A stretch of 64,000 bases of DNA from the NCBI GenBank assembly GCA_965203255.1, contig OZ241882.1, positions 2,666,001 through 2,730,000 on the forward strand, written 5' to 3'. Source of the DNA: JAPOUP01 sp965203255. Its GTDB lineage: Bacteria; Pseudomonadota; Alphaproteobacteria; Rhodobacterales; Rhodobacteraceae. Below, in pieces: positions 1-9,314 of this stretch. Position numbers and translations under genes: made by a program. The number at the start of each line of letters is the position of its first letter. Positions within the stretch are counted from its first letter, which is position 1. The notes under the pieces are model-generated. The model worked only from the letters and a program-made list of their open reading frames with translations, ran no database searches and was not told the DNA's origin.

Positions 1-2
1 CA

Positions 3-104
3 GGAACGCCAGTCCATGCCGAATCACTGAAGATCCGTGGGGAATGCCTGTTCCTCCCCTTTCCCGAACCCAATCTGGCCATGCGCAACTACGCCCAAAG
101 CTGA
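3..104 (+). CDS. 3' end of an unrecognised gene, cut by the window edge
   Basis: An open frame runs from the window edge to a TGA at 102-104 and encodes about 33 residues ending MRNYAQS. The composition is protein-like, but I do not recognise the family. It lies about 70 bases left of the composite transposon end, so it belongs to the DNA into which the transposon inserted. It could also be a chance frame. Confidence 0.25.
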   Translation, partial: GTPVHAESLKIRGECLFLPFPEPNLAMRNYAQS

Positions 105-176
105 GTTAACATTGTCCCATTGAAGGATCCGGGGCTGCGTCGCCGACAATCGGATGCCGGAATACCCGCTATCGAA

Positions 177-184
177 AGATCAAG
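177..184. repeat. 8-bp target duplication AGATCAAG, left copy of the 49-kb composite transposon
   Basis: AGATCAAG directly abuts the outer (tnpC 3') end of IS66 copy A. The same 8 bases in the same orientation directly follow the outer end of IS66 copy C at 49617-49624. IS66-family elements duplicate 8 bp, so the pair is what transposition of the whole 185-49616 block would leave. Confidence 0.8.
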
Positions 185-1865
185 GTAACTGCTCACCCCT
201 TCCCGGGGGCGGACCGGGCATCGTTCGGCTTGACCATGTCGGCTGCGTTTCCGGCCAGGGCGGTCTGGATGGCGACGAGGGGGCTGTGACCGAGGGTGGC
301 CATCGAGCCCAGGCAGCCCGGGATCCTGCACCACGCCTCGGCATGGAGCTGTGTCCGGAAGCGGCCCGACACCTTGACCCTCACCCTGGCCATCCTGGTC
401 CCGCTCCCGCCGGCGCTGTCCGTGAAGCTGGCGTCCGGGTCGGCCATGAAGCGCGGCACGGACGCCTCATGCCCCGCGAGGCGCCCGTGGAGGTCGTGCG
501 CGTCGGACCTCCCGACCCTCCCGCGCTTTCCCTTCGGGCGCGGCGGGATCTCCGGCAGCTCCCCGCCGCCCTGGGTCAGGATGGTCCGGTGCCGCCTGCG
601 CGCGCTCCGGCGTCCGGCCTCGGGCAGGGCCCTGGCGTCGCTTCGGCTGGCCCTGTGGCAGGCCCCGCGCGGCAGCCCCTTCATCAGGCGCGCCCGGCGG
701 AAGCCGCTGGACCCGGGGACGGACGTCGGCCCGCGCAGGGGATGGGAGCCACGGAGCCGGTGCGTACACCGGTCGCAGGTGAGGTGACCCGCCCGGCGGT
801 CGTGGACCGGCGCGTCGGCGTGGCGGGGGATGGCGCCGATGTCCCCGGTCGCCCCGCATCCGCGCCTGCGGTGCAGGCGCTTCAGGGTCAGGGACCCGTC
901 GGTGGGGACGTGGAGCCACCGGGTCCTGCCGCCGGCCCGGAATCCGGTCCCGTCGGCGCGCGGGGCCGGGCGCTCCGGCAGCCGCGCGACGGCGGCCTCC
1001 TCCCACGGTCCGGGCGCGTCATGCAGGCGGCGGACGTGTCCCGGGCAGGTGGCCTCGGAGAGCATGGGGCCGGAGACCGCCTGGACCATGGCGACGGCCC
1101 GGCGCGGGGACAGCATGCGCGCGCCCGGCAGGTTGATGGTGAAGGCCTGGAGGCCGGCGCCGTACCGCAGCGGGCCCGGCATGCTGTCGGGGAACCGCCC
1201 CCTGGTCCGGGCCCGGCAGTCCGGGCATTCCTTGATCTCGGCTTCCACGCGGCGCTCCACGACCTTGAGGACGATGTCGTACAGGACGCGGCGCTCCCGT
1301 CCGGCGGGGGGCGGTCCCCGGGAGGTCGGCGCCGCAGGCGTCGCAGGCATCGACGGCGACCGTCTCCCCGGCGGTGGTCCTGCGCATGTCCGTGCCGGTC
1401 CGCAGGTTCGGTTCCGCGCCCCGGCCGCTGTCCCTTCCGGTACGCCGGGCGGTCCCGTCCCTCTCCGTCCGCCACGGAGGGATGCTGGAGTTGGCGTCGG
1501 TCCTGCGGGTCGTCCGCTCCAGCAGCACGGCCACCAGGATGCCGGGCAGCAGGAAAAGGGCCTTGACCGGCGCAGGGGTGTCCGCGCCCGCCTCGCCCTT
1601 CCGCCTGATGGCATCGAACTGGGCCCGGCAACCGTCCAGCCGCCCGCGCGGCGAGGCTGCGTTCACCGTCGGCGCCGCTCCGCCTCCACCACCATGACCG
1701 CCGCCTCCGCCGTGATTCGCCCGGACGGATGGACAGTGCAGCGGGCAGCTCCATTATGCCAGGCCCAAAGATGGCCGACGGCGGACGGGCGCGGATGACG
1801 GGACAGGATGCCCGGCCCGAAAGCCGTCAGGCGGGACGGTCAGGGATGAAGGGGCGAGCAGTTAC
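185..1865 (-). mobile_element. IS66-family element copy A (ISBst12-like, tnpC only), decayed; left end of composite transposon
   Basis: The ends read GTAACTGCTCACCCC at 185 and, in reverse complement, GTAACTGCTCGCCCC at 1865. These are the termini of IS66 copy C apart from one T-to-C-type change. The single gene is tnpC on the minus strand, without tnpA or tnpB, as in the ISBst12 subgroup. The left flank is AGATCAAG (shared with copy C's right flank) and the right flank AGGAAAGC (shared with copy B's left flank), so this copy's two flanks come from two different insertions. Non-autonomous by decay. Confidence 0.85.
193..1666 (-). pseudogene. tnpC: IS66 TnpC transposase, copy A, frameshifted and catalytically dead
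   Basis: The frame begins near 1666 with MNAASPRGRL, comparable to MATVNAASLRQ of the intact copy at 48127. It shifts frame near the G-run around 1310, then continues to the TGA at 193-195. The zinc-ribbon motif CPDCRARTRGRFPD and the core are recognisable. The first catalytic motif HADETGFR of copy C reads RADGTGFR, so the acidic context is damaged. The final motif FTNNTGEQKIRM reads FTDSAGGSGTRM, so the DDE glutamate is lost. Compared with copy B almost all changes are A-to-G or T-to-C. Copy B retains a conserved W, N and Y that copy A has lost, so copy A is the more derived. Confidence 0.85.
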
Positions 1866-2245
1866 AGGAAAGCAATGACAGAGGCAATTTCGTCCATGGC
1901 GGGATTTGTTGTCCCAACACCAAACGCGCCTGGGGCGAGTTGCCACCAGCCGCTTGCGTTCAGGTCATGCAGACGGCGGGCGGCTACGGCTAGGCTTGGG
2001 ACAACCGATGCCAAGCCAAGCAGAAGAAAAAACCCGGGCACCACAAAAAAACCAAGCTGCCCAAAGGCTGTACGAGGCGCACCGCCCAGCATGGCCGCCT
2101 GTGGTGTGGTCACAATACCGAGCGCAATCCAGAAGAAAATCCATACCGGGACCGCAATCAGCATAAAATACCCGTATTCCGATCTTGCCGCCCGTCCGCT
2201 GAAGTCGCCATGCCTGGAATAAAAGCAGGTCTTCATCGATTGCAT
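1866..2245 (-). pseudogene. DUF805 membrane protein, copy 1, cut at the C-terminus by IS66 copy A
   Basis: The protein starts MQSMKTCFYSRHGDFSGRAA and has the DUF805 opening (a short amphipathic start, then GDFSGRAARSEYGYF). Two to three hydrophobic segments follow, then the AARRLHDLNASGWWQL motif typical of the family. It ends at ...SVIAFL where IS66 copy A begins. The missing tail (FIFALAVIPGKKGGN...) survives at 33872-33997 beside IS66 copy B and intact at 20332-20550. The start codon directly abuts the end of the IS1182-type element. The function of DUF805 is unknown; members are small inner-membrane proteins. Confidence 0.8.
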
Positions 2246-3747
2246 GAGCCTCTTGCACAATTATCGCGGTTCGGGCGGCCGCGGCAAGTCTTTGGGTTCC
2301 GCCACGGTCCCGACACCGGAACTGACGGGTGCCCGGGGCGTTTCCACCGACTTGGGTGTGGCGGAATGCCGCAGTCTGTGGCCCGTCGGGCGCCGTCCGC
2401 GCATGGCTGGCCGCGCCGTCCCCTCCGGGGCGGCGTCCGCGGCGTCCGGTGCTGCCGCGGCTGGTGGCGTCAGATGGTGAGCCGCATCAGCTGCCCGCCC
2501 GTCAGGGCCAGCGCGCGGAGGAACAGGTGGCAGGCCACCCTGGCGTGCCCCCGGACGCGGACGTGCCGGGCGCCGTAAGAGTCCTTGAGGGCCGAGTTCA
2601 CGCGCCCGCCGCCGGGCGCTGCCGGCAGCGGACGCGGTCGTGGCGGATGTGGCCCGCTTTCCGCTGCGCCAGAGCCTCCCTGGCGAGGCGCTCCTTCAGC
2701 GCCGCGTCGCGGCGGGGGTTGGTGTCGGTGATCGCCACGCGCCCCGTCAGGCAGGCGTGGAACCCGATCTCCAGGGAACCGTGGCCGCGTCCATCAGTTG
2801 GTGACAGTGGTCCACCCGCAGCGCCGTCATCTTCGACAGCGGGATGGCGGCCTGGCTGTCGTGCAGCGAAGCGGAGGTCAGGATGCAGCTGACGGGGACG
2901 TCCCCATCGGCGGCGTCGATGTGGAGCCTGTACCCCCTCCAGCTCTCCCTGTACCCCTTCGCGTTGCGCTTCGTGCCGGTGCCGCAGGCCTTCGGCAGCC
3001 CGTCGGCCATCTCCGCCGCCGTCATCCCGTCCCGCAGCTGCCGCTCCAGCCGGGTCGGCTCCTTCGGCCTCTCCTCCCCCTTTTTCGGGCGTCCGCGCTT
3101 TCGCTTCGGCCGCTACTGCGGCTTCGGCTTCGGCGCCGGCCTCTCCCGCCCGACGACCGCCGTGGAGTCCCGCGATATGTGCCCGACGACCGAGCCGGCG
3201 TACGCGGCGCGGACCAGCGCCTCGTGCATCCGCTCCGGCAGCCGGATCTCCGCGAACCAGGCGAAGGCGCGGGAGAACGCCGGTTCGCTGGGAACCTCCG
3301 ACACGCGCGACCAGCCGACGGGCCTGCGCAGCGTCGGGTCGTATCGCAGCCTGTCGATCAGGACCACCGTGGCCGGCATGTCCCACACCGCCTTGGCGAC
3401 GAAGGCCCGCGCCAGCGCCCTGCGGTCGGCGGCAGGGTTGCCGACGCCCCCGTGGATGCAGCGCACGTGCCTCCCGCCCTCGACCAGATCCAGCACGGCG
3501 ATGAATTTCGTGTGCCTCACGCCCAGCGGGCCGACCTCCCCGGCGAGGGAAGGCAGAAGTTCCCCTTGAAACCGCTGCCAGGCATCTGATATGGACGAAC
3601 GTAGGGACATGGAGCCGTCTCCCTGCATGTTGTGGCTTTCACACCTGCTTCATACCAGAGGGATGGCTCCATATCCATACCAGCCATCAGAAAAAAGCGC
3701 CTGTTTCCGAAAAAAACCGCTTGATCGGGGAGTTTTGCAAGAAGCTC
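2246..3747 (-). mobile_element. IS1182-type insertion sequence with 4-bp target duplication GCAT
   Basis: The ends are imperfect inverted repeats: GAGCCTCTTGCACAA at 2246 and GAGCTTCTTGCAAAA as reverse complement at 3747. They are flanked by GCAT at 2242-2245 and 3748-3751. The 1.5-kb element carries one DDE transposase gene on the minus strand. Four-base palindromic-type duplications and the ERVNSRLKDEFG-like transposase tail fit IS1182/IS5-superfamily elements; the exact group is uncertain. A second, truncated copy of its left part lies at 17894-18299. Confidence 0.7.
2470..3628 (-). pseudogene. IS1182-type DDE transposase, frameshifted
   Basis: The N-terminal 171 codons from 3628 (MSLRSSISDAWQRFQGELLP...) encode the usual transposase N-domain, with the VAKAVWDMPATVVLIDRL segment. 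The reading then moves to other frames: the middle part AKGYRESWRGYRLHIDAADG near 2900 and the tail HIRHDRV..NSALKDSYGARHVRVRGHARV near 2520-2660. At least two frameshifts separate the pieces, so no full-length product is possible. The tail is nearly identical to the fragment at 17894-18075. Confidence 0.7.
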
Positions 3748-3777
3748 GCATGAATGTCATTTACGGTTGCCCCTTGC

Positions 3778-3796
3778 GGAACGGCCGCGCCGTTCC
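3778..3796. promoter_or_regulatory. palindrome GGAACGGC-CGC-GCCGTTCC upstream of a small membrane-protein gene
   Basis: Eight-base arms separated by three bases lie 13 bases upstream of the start at 3809. The position suits an operator, but no regulator gene or clear promoter hexamers can be tied to it. Confidence 0.35.
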
Positions 3797-3808
3797 TATC
3801 CTGTATCC

Positions 3809-4009
3809 ATGAGCGAAGCGCCGGACAACCACGAACTCGCCCGGCAGGTTGCCGTGCTGGAGGAACGCATGAAAACAATGAAAGCCGAATATGAGAGTGC
3901 GCTTGACCGTAGCAACGCGGCCATTGCCGGACAGAAGGTCTGGCTGTTCGCGCTGGTGTTCGGCGCGGTCGTGACGGGGATCACGCTGGGGCTTGCGCTC
4001 TCCGGGTAG
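3809..4009 (+). CDS. small membrane-anchored coiled-coil protein, unknown function
   Basis: A 66-residue protein starting MSEAPDNHELARQVAVLEER. Residues 8-40 are a charged, heptad-like helix (VAVLEERMKTMKAEYESAL) and residues about 44-63 form one transmembrane segment (WLFALVFGAVVTGITLGLAL), followed by a short tail. I chose the ATG at 3809 rather than the upstream frame start because the protein-like composition begins there. It lies alone between the IS1182-type element and the first Tn3 transposon. Family not recognised. Confidence 0.5.
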   Translation: MSEAPDNHELARQVAVLEERMKTMKAEYESALDRSNAAIAGQKVWLFALVFGAVVTGITLGLALSG

Positions 4010-4185
4010 CTTTTTCCTGAAGCCACCCGGCAGTGGCTAGTGGAACCCCTGGACGGATTCCAGCGCGCCTATAAGCCCGTCCCTGTAGGCCTAAACGGAC
4101 CATAGCTGCATATATGGACATCTGAAAGAACGGATGGGGAACAAATGGCTGTCTTGATGAACACAAATCCGGAGTACGTGACCCC

Positions 4186-4680
4186 CTATGAATACAGCGG
4201 ATAGCGCGCGACATTTTCGGCCGGAAACCTGTATCCACGTCCATCCGCGACCCGCTCGGCGCTGACCGGGTATTTGGGCCGGTTGGGATTGATCCCCACG
4301 ATCCGACAGCGTTCACCTTCCCGCGGGAACGTCCGGCCGTAATCGGAGGGTTCCAACCCGAATTGTGGTGCCAGAACCTCGAACAGGGCCTTGTCCGGCG
4401 AGTGGAGGACCCCGTCTTCCATCGGGATACCGACACGGAACCCGTGCCGCAGATCGATGTCGCTCAGATCCCCTCCCTCGACGGTGAGCCCATGAGTTTC
4501 AGCAACTTCGCGACAGGCCTTCATGAGGTCGCGACGCAGACGATCACGGAGTTGCGGGGTCAGAGCGCGCGGTGGGACAGCCCTGGATGATGCAGGCGTC
4601 CTGATCACAGTCCTGTTTGCATTGCTGGGCGTCCGCCGCCTGGCTGAGGATCGAACCCGCCTCCTGTTCCTCTTTTTCAC
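4186..4680 (-). CDS. Tn3 passenger protein of unknown function, coupled to tnpR
   Basis: A 164-residue protein with a very basic N-terminus (MKKRNRRRVRSSARRRT) followed by an ordered region (LMKACREVAETHGLTVEGGDLSDIDL...). The GTG start at 4680 overlaps the tnpR stop in the sequence ATGTGA, indicating translational coupling to the resolvase. No enzymatic motif is recognised. The basic tail could contact nucleic acid, but that is inference. Confidence 0.55.
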   Translation of the reverse strand: MKKRNRRRVRSSARRRTPSNANRTVIRTPASSRAVPPRALTPQLRDRLRRDLMKACREVAETHGLTVEGGDLSDIDLRHGFRVGIPMEDGVLHSPDKALFEVLAPQFGLEPSDYGRTFPREGERCRIVGINPNRPKYPVSAERVADGRGYRFPAENVARYPLYS

Positions 4681-5541
4681 ATCAATGCCTTCGCTTTGTA
4701 GACAGTGCCGCGCGAGATACCCATGTCGCGCGCAATCCCTGTGGGAGAGAGCCCTTCGGTCAGTCTGGCCTGGATGGCCGCCATGTCTATTTTGGGGGTC
4801 CGTCCGCGGTAGATGCCCCGCAGCTTTGCGGCAGCGATGCCCTCGGCCTGACGCTCCTGTCGCAGGTTGGTTTCGAACTCGGCAAAAACCCCGAGCATGT
4901 CAAGGAAGGCCTTTCCTGTTGCCGAGGAGGTATCGACCGGCTGCTCTGTGGCAGCCAGATACGCCCCCTTTGATTTGGGAATTATATACGATGGTGCCCA
5001 AGGCAACGGAGTGATCCGCATGGCGCACAGAGCACCGGGCAGGTGCCGCCGCGGGGGCGTCAGTCCCGTCCAGCTGTCCGTGACGTTTCCCCACGACAGG
5101 GCCTTCGGGGGATGGTTCACGGAACGGCGCTGTACGGAAGGCCTTCGCTGTGGAACCGTCCGCATCCAGTCGGGAGCGGCGCACACGACGGTGCCCTGCC
5201 GCTGCCGCGGGCGTGAATGCCGCAGGCGGTTCTCGGTGCGCACCGTCAGCTTGGGCACTATGGTATATAATTCCCTTTGATTTCAGGTGGGTCGCGATGG
5301 TCTGCAGGTCGCCGAGACTGCGGGCAAGCCGGTCAATGCGGGTGACCACCAGTGTCTCACCGGGATGGATGAAGTCGAGGATGGTTTTCAGTTCCGGGCG
5401 TCCTTCCAGAGTGGTGCCGCTTTTCCGCTCGGTCCTGACCACGCCACATCCCGCTGCTTCCAAAGCCTTCACCTGGGCATCGGGATTCTGATCGATGGTC
5501 GAGGTCCGCGCATATCCGATCCTGGCCTGAAAAGTGTTCAT
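4677..5541 (-). pseudogene. tnpR: Tn3 serine resolvase, split by a 299-bp miniature element
   Basis: The N-terminal part (RIGYARTSTIDQNPDAQVKALE, catalytic serine in ARTS; VTRIDRLARSLGDL) runs from 5541 to about 5284. The C-terminal part (AYLAATEQPVDTSSATGKAF... through the helix-turn-helix GLSPTGIARDMGISRGTVYKAK) runs from about 4968 to 4677. The two parts join in frame if the insertion at 4977-5275 and one 8-bp duplication are removed. The interrupted frame would otherwise read through unrelated sequence. Confidence 0.85.
4977..5275. mobile_element. 299-bp MITE-like element with 8-bp target duplication TTTGATTT
   Basis: The termini are inverted repeats of about 27 bp, starting GGGAATTATATACGATGGTG on the left and GGGAATTATATACCATAGTG on the right (reverse complement). 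The element is flanked by TTTGATTT at 4969-4976 and 5276-5283. It has no coding capacity for a transposase. No full-length element with these ends occurs in the window. The 8-bp duplication and GGG termini would suit an IS1595-like parent, but this is inference. Confidence 0.8.
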
Positions 5542-5660
5542 TTTGGGTGTGCCCTCGACATGATCTGTTCATTATCCCGATTCAGACCCAGAACAGACAC
5601 AAAAACGGCCTGTTCACCTGTTCATCGGAAGCGTCATTACGGGTATATCCGTAATGACGC

Positions 5661-8564
5661 CTATGCGGCCTGCAGATTTCTGTCGAATTCGAGGCGCTGC
5701 CCGAAGTCCAATTCGAAGTGGCCGTAGGGATTGATGTACTTGTAGAACAACGGTGACAGCCCTCGCATGTCTTCCGGCGCCATACGTTCCGCCCAACCCG
5801 GGTCGGACAGGACTGACTGCACCATGCGCGTATTTACGTAGACAGGCGATGCCTGGACGGGCTGGAGCGACAGCGCCGCTATTTCCCGCTCGTTGATCCG
5901 ATTGGTTGATATCTCGCCGCCCTTGCCGAAAAACACAAATCCGTTTGCGCTGTTCCAGTTCTCGATCACGTTCAGACCTTCGTTGATCTCGCGGCGATAG
6001 CTCTCAAGCCGGAGATAGCGGCAAAGGAAGATTGCTTTCACAGCCCGACCGAGTTCCGCCAGCGCCTTGTATGTAGGGTGCATGACATCACCCTTGGAAA
6101 AGCGCCGCAGGATCGACTCGGGACCGGCCGTGCCATGTTGCATCGCAGCAGCATATTTGACCATCCCGTCATATTGGCGTGCAATCCCGTCCCAGTCCAC
6201 GACGCCCGCGAGAATAGGGGTGGGATTTGACAGGTTGGCGCGCTGGTCGGCAGATGCCAGCATCAATTTCTGGCTTGCAATCGCCTTGAGCCGAGGAGCC
6301 AGTTCGAAGTTGAAAAGATGCGCAAAAGCAAAGCCCACGACACTCTGCCCGTGGGAATCCACATACTGGCGCTGGATTTCCATGTCCGTACAATGACGAA
6401 GCACCCCCTCGATCATGGCCGCCACTTCAGAGGATGAACATCGCTTCAGTTGCGAATGAATACAGGTTGCCCGCCGCTCGACATGCCAGTGAACCATCAC
6501 ACCCCGACCGCCATAGCGGACGTGCCATTCAGTCATGAGGTTACGGTCCCAAGCCCCAAATTTCGTAGAGTCTGCCGCGCAAGCCGTCCCAACCGGACCC
6601 CATATATCCGGATCGCGAATGGCGAGTGTGGCGTTGGCCACCTTGGCGCAGGCCGCGCTCAGCGCAGCAGCGTTGACATAGCGTCTGTAAACGTGGGCGG
6701 GTTCATCAATGCTGACATCCTCGGTTCCGGTTGCAATCCGCTGGAGACCGGCATTTGTGCCAACCCCGTAAAGCGCAGGGAGCAGACGTCGGTTGCGGAC
6801 ACCTTCCGGCAACACCTCCCGGCTTGCCGAACTCCCGAAGCAATCCAGAAACCGGGTATCCAAGGCGGTTTCCTTCAGGACATCGAGAAGGCCTGTCATT
6901 GGCCAGGTTCGCCCGATCCCGTTCTTCAGGCTGATCAAACCGGCTGGCTCCGGTTGGCGTTCGAAAGGCGTGACACAGATGCGGTTATCCCCCGTTTCCC
7001 GTAATCGGACCCTGTCGTTTTTTGGCAGTGTCTCGTTCAACAATCGTAACTCCTGCTCCAATTGGCTACGAATATTTGCGACGAAGGCCTGCGCGTCCTG
7101 AGGCAGGCCAAGGTCGGCGTAGCAGGACTCGCGACGCTCATCGAAATCGGCTGGCAAATCCTGGTCCGGATTTCGGTGGCGGTCAGCGCCTTCAATCCAT
7201 ATCTCACGTGCGCGGATACTGGAACGAAGTTGGCCAGGTATGCAGATTTCATAGGAAATCACGTTCAAACGACCCCTGTCGTCAACGACAGACTCCTTCC
7301 AGCCTGCAGGAATGGACCCGGCAGGTGCAAGCTCGACAGGCACTGTCCTGCGACCCTCTTCCCGCCATTCGGTGATCCTTTCAAGGGCATCGGGCATTGG
7401 ACGCCAGACTGCATTGTTTGACCGAAATCGCAGCACGGACAGGAGCGGCGGCATCATCCTGCGGCAATGGCTGGCATAGGAGCCGCGCATGACAGTCTGG
7501 ATGCGCTTGTCCAGAGTGCCGCTGGCGCGATACTCTTCAATCACAGCTTTCAACTTCGCAACACCGGCAACCGGATGGATCACATCGATGACCCGCCCCT
7601 CCGGATCCTCAACAGCCGCCTCCGCAATGGCGCACAACAGCTGATCCTTGCCGTGAACCCGTTCGATGTCGCGGGCGATATTGGCAATCACCCTTCGCCG
7701 TGAGCGGGTCTGGAGACGATGCGTGATTTCCAGAAACAGATCGATCAGATCATCCGTCAGCTTTTTCCGACGATCGATGAGATACAGGGCATGGAGGCCG
7801 ATCCGACGGCCATCGCCATGCCGCCGCATTTCCGAAGCGTTCTCGCGTTCAACACGACGGCACAACATGGATATCCATGAAGGGCCAATGCCAGCCAAAT
7901 GCCCAGAGGGCAAATCGAGGCCCGCAGGAAAAGCCAGGCGTTCACAGGCCCCTGGGATGTTGGTGAGCGCGGCTGAACCAACCCCGTTCTTCATCAGGTG
8001 AAACCCACCAGGCTCCCTTGGTTCCGAAAGGCTCCCGTCCAACTGCCGCCGCGTGTTAGCCGGAAGAACCCGGGCCGTCGATGCCAGTGAATCCTCAGGA
8101 AAGCCATGTCTGGCGCTACGCACCAGCCGCTCCATGATCCTGTCGGACGGGACGTGGACCGAGTTGCCGAGGCGCCACGCATATGCCGATGCAGCCTGCT
8201 CCTCCACAGTCGGAGCTGACTGACGGCAATCCCCGGCAATCCATGGGCGCAAGGCCAGGCGGTCCCGATCCGTGGCGCGGCGCACCCCAGGATGTTTCAG
8301 GATGGCAACACGGTGGCGGCGAGCGTTGACGTGGCGGCAATCGAAGGGCTCCTGATCAAACGGAACCCTCACGTCCAGTTGCTGGGCCAGATACTCCAGA
8401 CCTTCGGAAACGGGATCCCGCTCACGGGAAGGAAAACGCCCATGCGCCCGTAAGAATCGCAGCTGGAAGGCGGCCCGTATCCGGCTGGTTGGACTGAACG
8501 CCTCAACGAACTCCATGTCGTTGGAATCCAGGCTCCAGGATTCCGGAAACGATCGATCGGACAT
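5661..8564 (-). CDS. tnpA: Tn3-family transposase TnpA
   Basis: 967 residues, close to the usual ~1000 of Tn3 transposases, with an unbroken frame. The N-terminal DUF4158-like region is followed by the DDE core. ADSTKFGAWDRNLMTEWH carries the first aspartate, YVDSHGQSVVGFAF the second, and REINEGLNVIENWNSANGF the glutamate. It would act on the 44-bp ends at 4088 and 8684. The frame ends 120 bases upstream of the tnpR start. Confidence 0.9.
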   Translation of the reverse strand: MSDRSFPESWSLDSNDMEFVEAFSPTSRIRAAFQLRFLRAHGRFPSRERDPVSEGLEYLAQQLDVRVPFDQEPFDCRHVNARRHRVAILKHPGVRRATDRDRLALRPWIAGDCRQSAPTVEEQAASAYAWRLGNSVHVPSDRIMERLVRSARHGFPEDSLASTARVLPANTRRQLDGSLSEPREPGGFHLMKNGVGSAALTNIPGACERLAFPAGLDLPSGHLAGIGPSWISMLCRRVERENASEMRRHGDGRRIGLHALYLIDRRKKLTDDLIDLFLEITHRLQTRSRRRVIANIARDIERVHGKDQLLCAIAEAAVEDPEGRVIDVIHPVAGVAKLKAVIEEYRASGTLDKRIQTVMRGSYASHCRRMMPPLLSVLRFRSNNAVWRPMPDALERITEWREEGRRTVPVELAPAGSIPAGWKESVVDDRGRLNVISYEICIPGQLRSSIRAREIWIEGADRHRNPDQDLPADFDERRESCYADLGLPQDAQAFVANIRSQLEQELRLLNETLPKNDRVRLRETGDNRICVTPFERQPEPAGLISLKNGIGRTWPMTGLLDVLKETALDTRFLDCFGSSASREVLPEGVRNRRLLPALYGVGTNAGLQRIATGTEDVSIDEPAHVYRRYVNAAALSAACAKVANATLAIRDPDIWGPVGTACAADSTKFGAWDRNLMTEWHVRYGGRGVMVHWHVERRATCIHSQLKRCSSSEVAAMIEGVLRHCTDMEIQRQYVDSHGQSVVGFAFAHLFNFELAPRLKAIASQKLMLASADQRANLSNPTPILAGVVDWDGIARQYDGMVKYAAAMQHGTAGPESILRRFSKGDVMHPTYKALAELGRAVKAIFLCRYLRLESYRREINEGLNVIENWNSANGFVFFGKGGEISTNRINEREIAALSLQPVQASPVYVNTRMVQSVLSDPGWAERMAPEDMRGLSPLFYKYINPYGHFELDFGQRLEFDRNLQAA

Positions 8565-8699
8565 GCCCGCTCCATTCGGAAAGGATGCCCGATCCCAGAT
8601 CAGTTGCAGACCCCCGTCAACGCGTTTCTGTACACCATATGTTCTTTCAGATGTCCATATATGCAGCTATGGTCCGTTTAGGCCGATATCGAAAATCCT

Positions 8700-9225
8700 A
8701 CGGTGGGTTCGAGACCTTTGTTGGGTTACCCCCCCGGGCGGCGGGGTCCGCCCTCGGGTGGACGGGCCGCGGGGACATGTGCCGGAAGCCCAGCCTCCGC
8801 ACCAGCTGGCGCGCGCCCTCCAGCGCGCACCCCACCCCGAAGCTGTCCGCGGTCCGCTTCCGGACGTCGGCGACGGCCCGGCCGTCGGCGCTGTAACGGA
8901 CGATCCAGTCGCGGAGCGTCCGGGCGCCGACGCCCGCGCCGGAGGCCACCTCGGCCCTGGACAGACCGTCCTCCATGGCTAGGGCAATGGCGCGCATCCG
9001 GCGGCGGCAGTCGCGGAACCTGTGTTTCCGGGCCAGCTCCCGTAACTGACCGGGTGTGTGGCCGGTGCGCCGGACCATGGCTTTCGCTGGCATGCCGTTC
9101 TCCTTCCGCCTGTTTCCCGGACACGGAATACAGGACGGCGGCACCGGTCACACGCAGAATGTTGCCGTGTCACACAGCATGATGTCCGATCTTTGTTCTG
9201 GGTACATTATCATTTTGGTTTGGTA
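8700..9225 (-). mobile_element. IS630-family remnant with internal deletion
   Basis: The right end (TTTGGTTTGGTA near 9225) matches the ends of the full IS630 copies at 20692 and 40344. The minus-strand transposase remnant (MPAKAMVRRTGHTPGQLREL...) lacks about 120 bp between the HTH region and the ADVRKRTADSFG segment, and it is cut at ARGGNPTKV close to the Tn3 transposon 1 end. Substitutions against the full copies are mainly V-to-A, D-to-G, N-to-S, I-to-T and Y-to-C, i.e. A:T to G:C changes. Confidence 0.8.
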
Positions 9226-9314
9226 TTATATGAACGCTATCGCCGGATGAATCATACCGCTGTTTGGTGAAACATTCTGCACAGTAATGAGCAGATCACC
9301 AGTATTGAATATTC

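Larger units (their letters stand above)
4088..8684 (-). mobile_element. Tn3-family transposon 1 with perfect 44-bp terminal inverted repeats
   Basis: Bases 4088-4131 (GGCCTAAACGGACCATAGCT...) and 8641-8684 are perfect inverted repeats of 44 bp. Between them lie a passenger gene, tnpR and tnpA, all on the minus strand, the standard Tn3 gene set. No matching 5-bp target duplication is visible (CTGTA versus GATAT), so the flanks have been rearranged since insertion. The tnpR gene is interrupted by a miniature element, which leaves the unit resolution-deficient. Confidence 0.85.

Noticed and set aside
154..1566. 470-codon plus-strand frame across IS66 copy A
   Set aside because: Antisense to tnpC; no domain recognised and the composition is Pro/Ala/Gly/Arg-rich, typical of GC-rich antisense.
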